Shown here in pieces: positions 27,378 to 34,970 of a stretch of 64,000 nucleotides of DNA. Position 1 is the stretch's first letter, and every line of letters begins with the position of its first letter. The notes under the pieces are model-generated. The model did not search any database, was not told where the DNA came from, and was given only the letters and a program-made list of their open reading frames with translations. This DNA comes from Mobiluncus curtisii subsp. curtisii ATCC 35241 (GTDB lineage: Bacteria; Actinomycetota; Actinomycetes; Actinomycetales; Actinomycetaceae), in contig NZ_GL385912.1 of assembly GCF_000146285.1 (NCBI RefSeq), forward strand, positions 1,805,251 through 1,869,250. The letters are read 5' to 3'. Made by a program: the position numbers and the translations under genes.

Positions 27378-27605
27378 TCAAGCACCGGGGATTCTCGCGG
27401 CGCGATTAGCTGCCAGCACCCCATCGGTGCGGGTCAAAGTCAGATGCGCCGTGCCCTTACTGGGAAGCTGCGGCGCGGCGGCAGGAACATTTGGGACATT
27501 ATGATGCTTCTTTGCGGTCAATCGGTGTATCACCCGAGCCACCACCAGGGGATGACGAGCCTGTACCTTTGCTATCAACATAAGCATCCATTTAGGCAAT
27601 GACAT
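27378..27605 (-). CDS. Possible small basic protein translationally coupled to glpD
   Basis: A 75-codon frame whose ATG (27605) lies inside the last codons of glpD (14-bp overlap) and is preceded by AAAAGGGG with seven-base spacing, a strong ribosome-binding site. The product would be basic, with a hydrophobic N-terminal third (LPKWMLMLIAKVQARHPLVV) and an Ala/Pro-rich tail. It occupies most of the gap before the BASS hairpin. No family is recognised, and the frame could be fortuitous. Confidence 0.35.
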   Translation of the reverse strand: MSLPKWMLMLIAKVQARHPLVVARVIHRLTAKKHHNVPNVPAAAPQLPSKGTAHLTLTRTDGVLAANRAARIPGA

Positions 27606-29166
27606 CGTAATTCCCCTTTTCGGCTATTTCGGCAATAATCTCCTGGACTTCCGCATCCACCCGAGAGGCATCGTCTTTCACCAGCCCCAACCTGGTACGA
27701 CGCTGCAAAATATCCGCAACATTCATAGCTCCCTCGTGAGTCAGCGCAAAAGCTACCTCGGCACGCGTCACATCGGTACCATCCAAGTATTCCAAAGGTC
27801 GGGCAATCTCTGCCTGAGCCACCAGCGGCGCTTCCCTCCCAAACCGACGCACCAGAGGCTTGGGTAAACCCACCAAGGCATCACGCGAAACTCCCCGGAA
27901 GTCCGGGTGACGATGCGCCCCGATTATCGGCAAGTCCCTGGTACGGCAAGCTCCGGCGCGAATCCCGCTTGCAGCCAGCACTCGATCCAAGCACTGCTCA
28001 GCCATCAGGCGGTACTCCGTGTATTTCCCGCCCACTACAGAAAACGCGCCTTCACAGGAACGAATCAGGGCGTGCTTACGCGATACATCTGCCGTTGCCC
28101 CTCCCTCACCGCTATCAATAAGGGGTCTTAGCCCGGTAAACGTCCCGATTACATCATCGCGACTCAAGGGCTGTTCAAGAGCGAGGTTGATGTTACGCAG
28201 CAGAAAATCGATATCTGCATCCGGAGTCTCAGGCACGTCAGGAATCGGACCGGGATTATCCTCATCCGTCAATCCCAAATACACCCGATGGTGCGGTGCC
28301 GGCAAAATGAACAGATAGCGAGAGATTGACCCCGGCAACGGTACCGTGAGGGAACCTCGCGGATTCCCCAGACGTTCGGCACTGAAAATCAAATGCGTGC
28401 CGCGAGAAGGACGGATATGAATATCCGTATCCAGTCCGGCAGCCCACACGCCCGTCGCATTAATGACCGCTCTAGCGGGAATGACCCCCGTCTGACCACG
28501 TACCGTGTCGCGGACCTGGACCTCGTGAGCAGACATCCGCAACGCCTCCACGCGGGTCAGAATTTTCGCACCGTAACCGGCAGCGGTCCGCGCGATGGCA
28601 GAAACAATACGGGCATCATCCACCATTTGACCATCGTAGTTAACCCAAGCGCCGCGCAATCTGTCTCGTGAAACCGCAGGACACAGCGCCAATGTCTGTT
28701 TAGGTGACGCGTAGTGTGAGTGAGGCAAGACTCGACTCGAAGTCCCTGCCGAAATCCGCAGCAAATCCCCGGCGATGAAACCAAGCCGCATCGCGGACTT
28801 CTGAAATAAATTCGTATCTGCCCCCAAGGCCGTCACTTGCGGCAAAGAGTGAATCAGGTGTGGCGCCGTACGGGTCATCAAGATTCCTCGTTCCACCGCC
28901 GAATTGTGCGCAATCTGAAGATCCATCTTGACCAGGTATCGCAAACCACCATGCGCCAGCTTGGACGACCAGCGCGACGTCCCGAATCCCAAATCATGTT
29001 TCTCAATTAATACCGTGTTCAGCCCGCGAGTCACCGCGTCCAAAGCCGTACCTACCCCGGTGATTCCTCCCCCGATTATCACCAAATCCACCGGTTCGTT
29101 CGCATTCATCACCTCGTCAAGGTCGTTGCGACGCCTTGACGCATTGAGAGCAGCAGAAAATTTCAT
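27592..29166 (-). CDS. glpD: Glycerol-3-phosphate dehydrogenase (FAD-dependent)
   Basis: Membrane-associated flavoenzyme that oxidises sn-glycerol-3-phosphate to dihydroxyacetone phosphate. The FAD Rossmann motif VIIGGGITGVGTALDAVTRG lies near residue 30. It is followed by the family motif FGTSRWSSKLAHGGLRYL, the substrate region RPSRGTHLIF and the C-terminal DAO_C domain. From the ATG at 29166 it is 524 aa, close to the family norm. This ATG overlaps the TGA of the tetR gene (ATGA), and AAAGGAG lies upstream within tetR, so translation is coupled. It is the last well-supported gene of a four-gene operon with a flavoprotein, a lipid kinase and TetR. Confidence 0.95.
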   Translation of the reverse strand: MKFSAALNASRRRNDLDEVMNANEPVDLVIIGGGITGVGTALDAVTRGLNTVLIEKHDLGFGTSRWSSKLAHGGLRYLVKMDLQIAHNSAVERGILMTRTAPHLIHSLPQVTALGADTNLFQKSAMRLGFIAGDLLRISAGTSSRVLPHSHYASPKQTLALCPAVSRDRLRGAWVNYDGQMVDDARIVSAIARTAAGYGAKILTRVEALRMSAHEVQVRDTVRGQTGVIPARAVINATGVWAAGLDTDIHIRPSRGTHLIFSAERLGNPRGSLTVPLPGSISRYLFILPAPHHRVYLGLTDEDNPGPIPDVPETPDADIDFLLRNINLALEQPLSRDDVIGTFTGLRPLIDSGEGGATADVSRKHALIRSCEGAFSVVGGKYTEYRLMAEQCLDRVLAASGIRAGACRTRDLPIIGAHRHPDFRGVSRDALVGLPKPLVRRFGREAPLVAQAEIARPLEYLDGTDVTRAEVAFALTHEGAMNVADILQRRTRLGLVKDDASRVDAEVQEIIAEIAEKGNYDVIA

Positions 29167-29777
29167 GGTAACAAATACTCCTTTAGCAGTACTTCTAGCT
29201 GTTTGGTCCACACGTCAGCGTCGTCTCTCACAGCTCGGAAAATATTTTGTTGTACGGCGGCGGTCTGCACTGACACCACCACAATCGCAGCGAGTACACG
29301 CGGGTCTTCATCGCGCAACTCAGTGTTACGGGACATCTGTTCCAAAATCTGTGCCAGCAAATCGATAAATCGGGTTTGTACCCGACCTAAGCGTTGGAAT
29401 TGATAGGTTTGCAACAGTTGCGGATCGCGCTCAATCATGGCAGCGAGCAGCTCATTTTGCTGCAAATCATGAGCGGCTTGTACCAGGATTTTCACCAACT
29501 CTTCCACCGTCTGTGGTACCGTTTGCAGCCGCTGCGCCAATGGCAGTAATTCTCGTGTCAGAGTGTCAGCAGCGAGCTGCGTCACATTGTGGTAGCGGGC
29601 ATACACGGTGGGGCGCGATACCCCAGCTTCGCGGGCGACCTGAGCGATGGTGGTGCGCGAAAACCCATTGCGGATGAGGCTATCTCGAGCAGCTTTTTCA
29701 ATAGCCTGGTCGATAGCCATTTCATCCGGCTTGTGTTCCCGCTGCGGGGATTTGGAGCTGAAACCTGGCGTCTTCAT
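29163..29777 (-). CDS. TetR-family transcriptional regulator
   Basis: A 204-aa repressor-type protein. The N-terminal HTH reads RNGFSRTTIAQVAREAGVSRPTVYARYHN. The helical C-terminal ligand and dimer domain (residues ~80-204) has no recognisable subfamily. It starts at the ATG at 29777, which overlaps the TGA of the lipid-kinase gene by four bases, and it ends in an ATGA overlap with glpD. Being inside the operon, it is a natural candidate to autoregulate it through the perfect inverted repeat at 32378-32414. That link is inference. Confidence 0.9.
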   Translation of the reverse strand: MKTPGFSSKSPQREHKPDEMAIDQAIEKAARDSLIRNGFSRTTIAQVAREAGVSRPTVYARYHNVTQLAADTLTRELLPLAQRLQTVPQTVEELVKILVQAAHDLQQNELLAAMIERDPQLLQTYQFQRLGRVQTRFIDLLAQILEQMSRNTELRDEDPRVLAAIVVVSVQTAAVQQNIFRAVRDDADVWTKQLEVLLKEYLLP

Positions 29778-30697
29778 GAGCGTGGCACCAGGTAGTATCC
29801 GGCGTGGGGAACGGCTGTGCACTCGATGGCAGAATCAAAGTAGGCGTCTCCGTCCGCATAAGCGGTGACTGCGGGCATCTCGATGCGGATTACCTTGCCA
29901 CGTGCGGTCTGTGCTTGGGGTAATCTCCACCAGGTGCCGTTGCTATAGGCACCCGCATGGCGCAACATTCCCAGTTTCGTCAGGTCTCCCAAAATGGAAA
30001 GTTCCAACAGTCCGTCTCGAGGATTGGCATGGGGGCACACCTTCAGACCTCCCCCGTATGACTTGGTATTCCCCATTACGCAGGTGGTGATTGGACCGGA
30101 ACAGACCTCCTGCCCATCGACATATATGCGGGTATTGTGCGGGCGAAACCGTACCCATTCAATCAAAGCTGCCACAACGTAGCGTGTAGCTCCCCGCGGA
30201 AAAGAAATCGTGTTGGCACGAGCCGATGACAATGAATCAAACCCCATGCAGGCAATGGTCCCGAAATACTTCTCCCGCCCTTCCTCATCGCGCATCAGAC
30301 CGAGGTCCGTGCGGGTGGCGTAACCGGAAGTAATGACCTTGACGGCGTGCCGGGGATCGAGCGGAATACGATACTCCCGAGCATGATCGTTTCCAGTTCC
30401 AGCTGGGATTATTCCCAACGGCACAGCGGTTTTCGCCTGCGCTTGCAAAGCCAGGCTGACCAGACCATCTCCCCCACACACCACCAGGGCATCCAGAGAC
30501 CTATCGTCAATGCTGCGCCGAATCAGTTCATCGGACTCCTGGGTGGAGGCTCCCGCCAACACCGTTACTTTCACTCCCGCCTCCGCAAAAGCGCTGTGGG
30601 CGAGTTTTGCTGCGGCACTGCTTTTCCCTTTACCCGCAGCCGGGTTCACCAGCAGGGCAATATGCCGAATCTCGTGACGATCAAACGTTTTTTCCAT
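29774..30697 (-). CDS. Diacylglycerol kinase-family lipid kinase
   Basis: Catalytic-domain protein of the DAGK/YegS/sphingosine kinase family, phosphorylating a lipid or glycerolipid hydroxyl with ATP. Motifs: LLVNPAAGKGKS near residue 16, the glycine-rich VVCGGDGLVSLALQ near 80, and GIIPAGTGNDHARE near 110. The length is 308 aa, with the usual beta-sandwich C-domain (YGGGLKVCPHANPRDGLLELSI). The start is the ATG at 30697 or the GTG at 30700; the latter overlaps the stop of the upstream flavoprotein gene. The neighbours (alkyl-DHAP-synthase-like enzyme, GlpD) suggest a lipid or glycerophosphate substrate. The exact one cannot be told. Confidence 0.92.
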   Translation of the reverse strand: MEKTFDRHEIRHIALLVNPAAGKGKSSAAAKLAHSAFAEAGVKVTVLAGASTQESDELIRRSIDDRSLDALVVCGGDGLVSLALQAQAKTAVPLGIIPAGTGNDHAREYRIPLDPRHAVKVITSGYATRTDLGLMRDEEGREKYFGTIACMGFDSLSSARANTISFPRGATRYVVAALIEWVRFRPHNTRIYVDGQEVCSGPITTCVMGNTKSYGGGLKVCPHANPRDGLLELSILGDLTKLGMLRHAGAYSNGTWWRLPQAQTARGKVIRIEMPAVTAYADGDAYFDSAIECTAVPHAGYYLVPRS

Positions 30698-30699
30698 CA

Positions 30700-32370
30700 C
30701 TACACCAGCTTCTCTGGGTTCAGTATCCCTACCGGATCAAGTTCGTGTTTAATCGCACGGATAAGCTCCACTGCGGGTGTGCCGATTTCGCCTTTCAGGA
30801 ACGGACGGTGATCCGTGCCTACCCCGTGGTGGTGTGTAGTTGTCCCTCCCGCATCAATAATTGCCTGGGATGCCGCGTGTTTCACGGGCCACCACTGAGC
30901 TTGGGGGTCATCGCCCTTTTGCGCCGCCACCACCGTAAAGTATAGGGAACAGCCTCCCGCATAGACGTGACTGATGTGGCACATAACCACCGAAATCGTG
31001 CCGGTTTTAGCAAGCTCCGTAGTTAGGGCTTCTGTCACGGCGGTCTTAAGCCTGGTGATGTTTGACCAGTCAGTAGCGGTCTCCAGGGTTTCGCAGATAG
31101 CTCCGTTGTCAATCAATCCGTCACGCAGTACCGGAGCCCCAAAACGTCCCTGTTCCCATTCCCGCACCGGCATTTCGCCCAACGACGTGCCCCCGTGCGC
31201 CAGCAGCACTGCCCGCGTTTCTTCATGGCGGGACTTGGTGTGATTTTCGCTGCCCTCAAACATGGTCAAGCACAAGCATCCGACTTTGCTGGTCGCAGCG
31301 GAACCCATCGAGTCGGTATTGGACAGGTTCAGTGAGGATTCAATCTCGTCAGAGAGGCGTATCACCGTTGGACCGCAGCCTTCCTGTACTACAGCGCGCA
31401 CCGCAGCGGCGCCGGCTGCAAAATCTGGGAATCGAAAAGCCTCGTAACGTTTAGTCTGCGGAATCTTGTGCACCTGTAACCGCAGTTTAGTGATAATCCC
31501 GAAACTACCCTCGGAACCTAAAAATACGTGACGCAAATCGGGGCCGGCGGCTGACATAGGCGCTTTCCATCCGACTTCCATAATGCCCTTGGGGGTCACC
31601 ACGGTCAGCGAACGCACCATCTCGTCAAAACGCCCATATCCAGCGGAGCTTTGTCCCGACGACCGCGTCGCCGCGAATCCGCCCAGGGAGGCATAAGGAA
31701 AAGACTGCGGATAGTGACCAATCTGCAAACCATACTCGCCCAGCAGCAACTCGGCGTGCGGTCCGGAGAGCCCCGCCCCGAAGGTCGCTTCACAAGACAC
31801 CGGATCCACGTCCTCAAGCTGGTCAAAGCGGCGCAGGTCAATGCTGATGACTGCCCGCATCCCGCCTTTCTTGGGACTGAGACCACCTACGACAGAGGAT
31901 CCCCCTCCGAAAGGAACCACCGCAATCTTTTCGCGGCTGCAGAACTTGAGGACCTCCCAGACTTCCGTTTCTGTTCCCGGAGCTACTACCGCGTCGGGAG
32001 CTTCAATCACCCGATTCATCCGCCAATCGACCAGGTCAGGGTAGGACTTGCCGCGGGCGCGACGGATGCGTTGCTCTTTGTCGGTGGTGACGTAGCCGGG
32101 TCCTACGATTTCCCCAAGCGCTGCAAGGTCAGCATCGCCCAGACGGATTGGGGACAGTTCCGTCTGTGCTGTGGTGCGACGATGCAGCGTCAGCTCCCCT
32201 ACTCCCAGCAGTTTGTGCAGCAGTTTTTGCACCGAGGCAGACAGCTTTTTGGATTCATCTGGCGTCCCCCACAGGTTGTGCTCCATAGGAGGCAGGGGAA
32301 CCAAACACTCGGAATTCGTCGAGTCCAAATTAGAATTAAAAGAATCGAAAGAATCAGCGACGTTGCTCAT
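30700..32370 (-). CDS. FAD-linked oxidase, alkyldihydroxyacetonephosphate synthase-like
   Basis: A 556-aa vanillyl-alcohol-oxidase-fold flavoprotein. The PP-loop PFGGGSSVVGG binds FAD. The segment GHYPQSFPYASLGGFAATRSSG and the C-terminal THHHGVG followed by HRPFL are hallmarks of alkyl-DHAP synthases (AGPS), the enzymes that swap acyl for alkyl on DHAP in ether-lipid synthesis. Bacterial relatives are often annotated only as FAD-binding oxidases, so ether-lipid synthesis here is a hypothesis. First gene of an operon with a lipid kinase, TetR and GlpD. Its ribosome-binding site (AAAGGTGA) lies inside a perfect inverted repeat, suggesting repression at DNA or mRNA level. Confidence 0.88.
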   Translation of the reverse strand: MSNVADSFDSFNSNLDSTNSECLVPLPPMEHNLWGTPDESKKLSASVQKLLHKLLGVGELTLHRRTTAQTELSPIRLGDADLAALGEIVGPGYVTTDKEQRIRRARGKSYPDLVDWRMNRVIEAPDAVVAPGTETEVWEVLKFCSREKIAVVPFGGGSSVVGGLSPKKGGMRAVISIDLRRFDQLEDVDPVSCEATFGAGLSGPHAELLLGEYGLQIGHYPQSFPYASLGGFAATRSSGQSSAGYGRFDEMVRSLTVVTPKGIMEVGWKAPMSAAGPDLRHVFLGSEGSFGIITKLRLQVHKIPQTKRYEAFRFPDFAAGAAAVRAVVQEGCGPTVIRLSDEIESSLNLSNTDSMGSAATSKVGCLCLTMFEGSENHTKSRHEETRAVLLAHGGTSLGEMPVREWEQGRFGAPVLRDGLIDNGAICETLETATDWSNITRLKTAVTEALTTELAKTGTISVVMCHISHVYAGGCSLYFTVVAAQKGDDPQAQWWPVKHAASQAIIDAGGTTTHHHGVGTDHRPFLKGEIGTPAVELIRAIKHELDPVGILNPEKLV

Positions 32371-32377
32371 AATCTCA

Positions 32378-32414
32378 GCTTATCACCTTTACACATTCCG
32401 TAAAGGTGATAAGC
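32378..32414 (-). promoter_or_regulatory. Perfect 15-bp inverted repeat at the start of the flavoprotein-TetR-glpD operon
   Basis: GCTTATCACCTTTAC and its exact complement flank a seven-base spacer, eight bases before the first start codon. It is a likely TetR operator; as RNA it would fold over the ribosome-binding site. A second perfect palindrome GAGTCGCGACTC sits just upstream at 32428-32439. Confidence 0.75.
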
Positions 32415-32618
32415 GATAGATTTTGACGAGTCGCGACTCCGTACCTTTGGTCGCCACTGAACCCTACTCGTGCAACTTTAGTGACCGAGTTTGCCTAGGA
32501 TTTCTCGAATTATTTGTGGTAGTCCGGGTTGTGTTGTGGTTTTCTGCCCTTTTGGCATTTTGATGGTTAATTTACAAACGAAACAATGCCAATTGGTCCC
32601 CGTAAGGATAGCCCCCGA

Positions 32619-34970
32619 CTACATGACCTTCGTTTTTTCAATGGCTTTGGTCATATCGTGAATCCGCCCGGCAATCGTATGCCGCAAGACCAGCCCGAGC
32701 ACCAGGTTCGGAATCAGGAACAACAGGATTATCACCAAGTTATAAGCAAAGTCCCCCGCATAAATCCCGGCGATAGCTGAACGCATCAGGTTAATCGCAT
32801 ACGTGGCCGGCAGCCAGGGACTGATGTTTTGGAACCACTGCGGTAGCAGTTCCAGCGGATAGGCGCCGCCAGCGGCAGAAATCTGTAACACCAGCAACAC
32901 CACGGCTAAGGCTTTGCCTGCATTGGAAAGCGCCACGACCAGCGTATAAACAATATTGGTAAAGACGGTGGAAATGATCCATCCCGCCAAAATCAGCAGG
33001 AAGGGATGCGCCGGTTCAATCTCCACGAACACAATCAGCCCAATCATCAGCAAGGTGGATTGAGCCATCCCTATTGCCCAAAACATGAAGTAGCGTCCCA
33101 GGTACTCCTGAGCCCCGATGAAGACAGGCTTTTTTACTGCGGCTTTCACGACCGATTTCGCAGCTGGAGTCGGTCTTATTTCGCCCGATTTCGTACTTGG
33201 TTCTGCTGATCGTGACGATTCCGCAGCATTCGTATCCACGCTAGCGGCTGTATCCGGATGTTTCCGGTCTGCAACGCTGTCCAGGTAGCGTTGACCCACA
33301 TTCGGAGAAATGTCAGTGCGCAGGAATACCCCCGCCAGGAGCGCCCCAACCCACAGGGCTATGACGGTGAAAAGCGGAGCCATGCCCACCCCGAAAGTGG
33401 CGACTGGGAACACAGCATTGCGTTGTACTGCTACGGGGGAAGAAATCAGGCGGGCAAACCCCTTGGGGTCAGCCCCCAACGTCGTTGCGATTTGGCCCAA
33501 GTCCACTTCCCCCCGAGTGGACGTTATCTGTTCACGAGCCCGGTCTAGGCGGCTAGCCCCGTCACGCATCTTTTGTGCGGTGTCGACCAGGGTCTTTTGG
33601 GAGCGGCGCATACTCTCAATCATTCCGCCCGCACTTCCCGACAGGTCGGCTCGCATCGCCTCTAGGTATGAACGGAAAACTTTCACATTCTTGCCGGCAG
33701 AGTCCAGGTTTTCACGCAGGCTTTCAATCTTTGGCTGCAAGTTTTTCTCGTAGTTGGACCGGGTCATGTCAATAGCCTGTTGCGCTTCCGCTATGGCATG
33801 GCGAGCCGACTCTCTCAGGTCAGAATCGAGAGGCACCCCCTGGTGCAGGTCAGCAGCGATAGTGCCCAGTTGCTTCGACAGGCTTTGTTGGCGAGCAATC
33901 GCCGCGTCCATCTCGGCCAGGAACCGGTCTACAGTCGGATCCTTCCCCAGCAAATCCGCCCCGTCCGAGCCCAGTGACTGCTCGATTACGTCCCGAGTCT
34001 TTTGGAATCCACTGATTTGTTTATTCAACAAGGTCTGCAGCTCTTCGATTGCAGCAGCACTGCTTTGTGTGGTGCTATTGGTCGAATCCAGCAAGTTGTC
34101 CAACTGATTTTGCAGGTTGGAAATATTGCCTGCGGCCAGGCTCACAGCATCATCGAGCCCAGAGGAAACAACCGCGAAGGGATTATCCGTCCCCCCGGTA
34201 CTATTGACCCCGGAACCAACTGTGTCGCCAACAGCCTCATCGAAAGAGTCCTGCACCCCCGCAGCCAGCTGCTTAGCCCCTGTGGCCAGGGGCACCGCCG
34301 AACCTATCACGGTAGACAGAGAACTGACTGTATTCGCCCCGGAATTCAGTTGTGCACAGAGGGATTCGAGGCGGTTACTCAGCCGATCCAAGGCCGCCTG
34401 AGTGTCGGCAGTGCCCAAGTAGGAGGACACGTCCTCGGCAATACCCACGGCGACTTCGGCCAAGGTTCGCGAAAAAGTCGTGTTAATTTGCGCGGTGACA
34501 CCCTGAGCGCCTTGCGTAGTGAGATTGGCGGACAGTGGGTTCTTCTTTTCGTTGGTGTACAGCGTGATATCCGCCGGGGCGGCCCCGCCGGCATAGAACG
34601 TGAACATGGACTGCGAAAAATCCTCCGGCAACACAATTGCCGCGTAATACTCCCCTGAGCGTGCACCTTCCAAAGCCTGATCTTTGCTGGTCAGAACCCA
34701 GTCGAACCGGTCATTCACGGCCAGTTCCTTGAGTACCGTATCCCCCACATTAACTTTGACGTTCAGGAGCTTGCTGGTGTAACCCTCATCGGTGCTGGCC
34801 ACGGCAATCTGCAAACGTCCCGAATTCGAGAAAGGATCCCAGGTCGCCAGTACGTTGAACCAGGTGAAGAACAAGGGCACGGTAATCAACAGAACCATGA
34901 AAATCCGAACCATGACGCTGCTGCGAATCTGGCGGAAGTCGTCACGAATGATAAAAAGTACTTTGTTCAT
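32619..34970 (-). CDS. YhgE/Pip-family membrane protein (smaller paralogue)
   Basis: A 783-aa protein with one N-terminal membrane helix (residues ~20-45), a large extracytoplasmic region rich in coiled-coil and Ser/Asn/Gln sequence (about 50-520), and a block of about five to six helices at the C-terminus (AVFPVATFGVGMAPLF onward). This is the YhgE/Pip (phage-infection-protein, ABC-2-like) architecture. A Ser/Ala/Lys-rich cytoplasmic loop sits between the first two C-terminal helices. The ATG at 34970 overlaps the stop of the larger paralogue (ATGA), so the two are co-translated and may form a heteromer. The precise role is unknown; relatives include phage receptors and components near type VII secretion. 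Confidence 0.88.
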   Translation of the reverse strand: MNKVLFIIRDDFRQIRSSVMVRIFMVLLITVPLFFTWFNVLATWDPFSNSGRLQIAVASTDEGYTSKLLNVKVNVGDTVLKELAVNDRFDWVLTSKDQALEGARSGEYYAAIVLPEDFSQSMFTFYAGGAAPADITLYTNEKKNPLSANLTTQGAQGVTAQINTTFSRTLAEVAVGIAEDVSSYLGTADTQAALDRLSNRLESLCAQLNSGANTVSSLSTVIGSAVPLATGAKQLAAGVQDSFDEAVGDTVGSGVNSTGGTDNPFAVVSSGLDDAVSLAAGNISNLQNQLDNLLDSTNSTTQSSAAAIEELQTLLNKQISGFQKTRDVIEQSLGSDGADLLGKDPTVDRFLAEMDAAIARQQSLSKQLGTIAADLHQGVPLDSDLRESARHAIAEAQQAIDMTRSNYEKNLQPKIESLRENLDSAGKNVKVFRSYLEAMRADLSGSAGGMIESMRRSQKTLVDTAQKMRDGASRLDRAREQITSTRGEVDLGQIATTLGADPKGFARLISSPVAVQRNAVFPVATFGVGMAPLFTVIALWVGALLAGVFLRTDISPNVGQRYLDSVADRKHPDTAASVDTNAAESSRSAEPSTKSGEIRPTPAAKSVVKAAVKKPVFIGAQEYLGRYFMFWAIGMAQSTLLMIGLIVFVEIEPAHPFLLILAGWIISTVFTNIVYTLVVALSNAGKALAVVLLVLQISAAGGAYPLELLPQWFQNISPWLPATYAINLMRSAIAGIYAGDFAYNLVIILLFLIPNLVLGLVLRHTIAGRIHDMTKAIEKTKVM

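Noticed and set aside
27333-27602. 89-codon plus-strand frame after the BASS gene
   Set aside because: No ribosome-binding site and random-looking Arg/Ser/His composition; the opposite frame has a better start signal.
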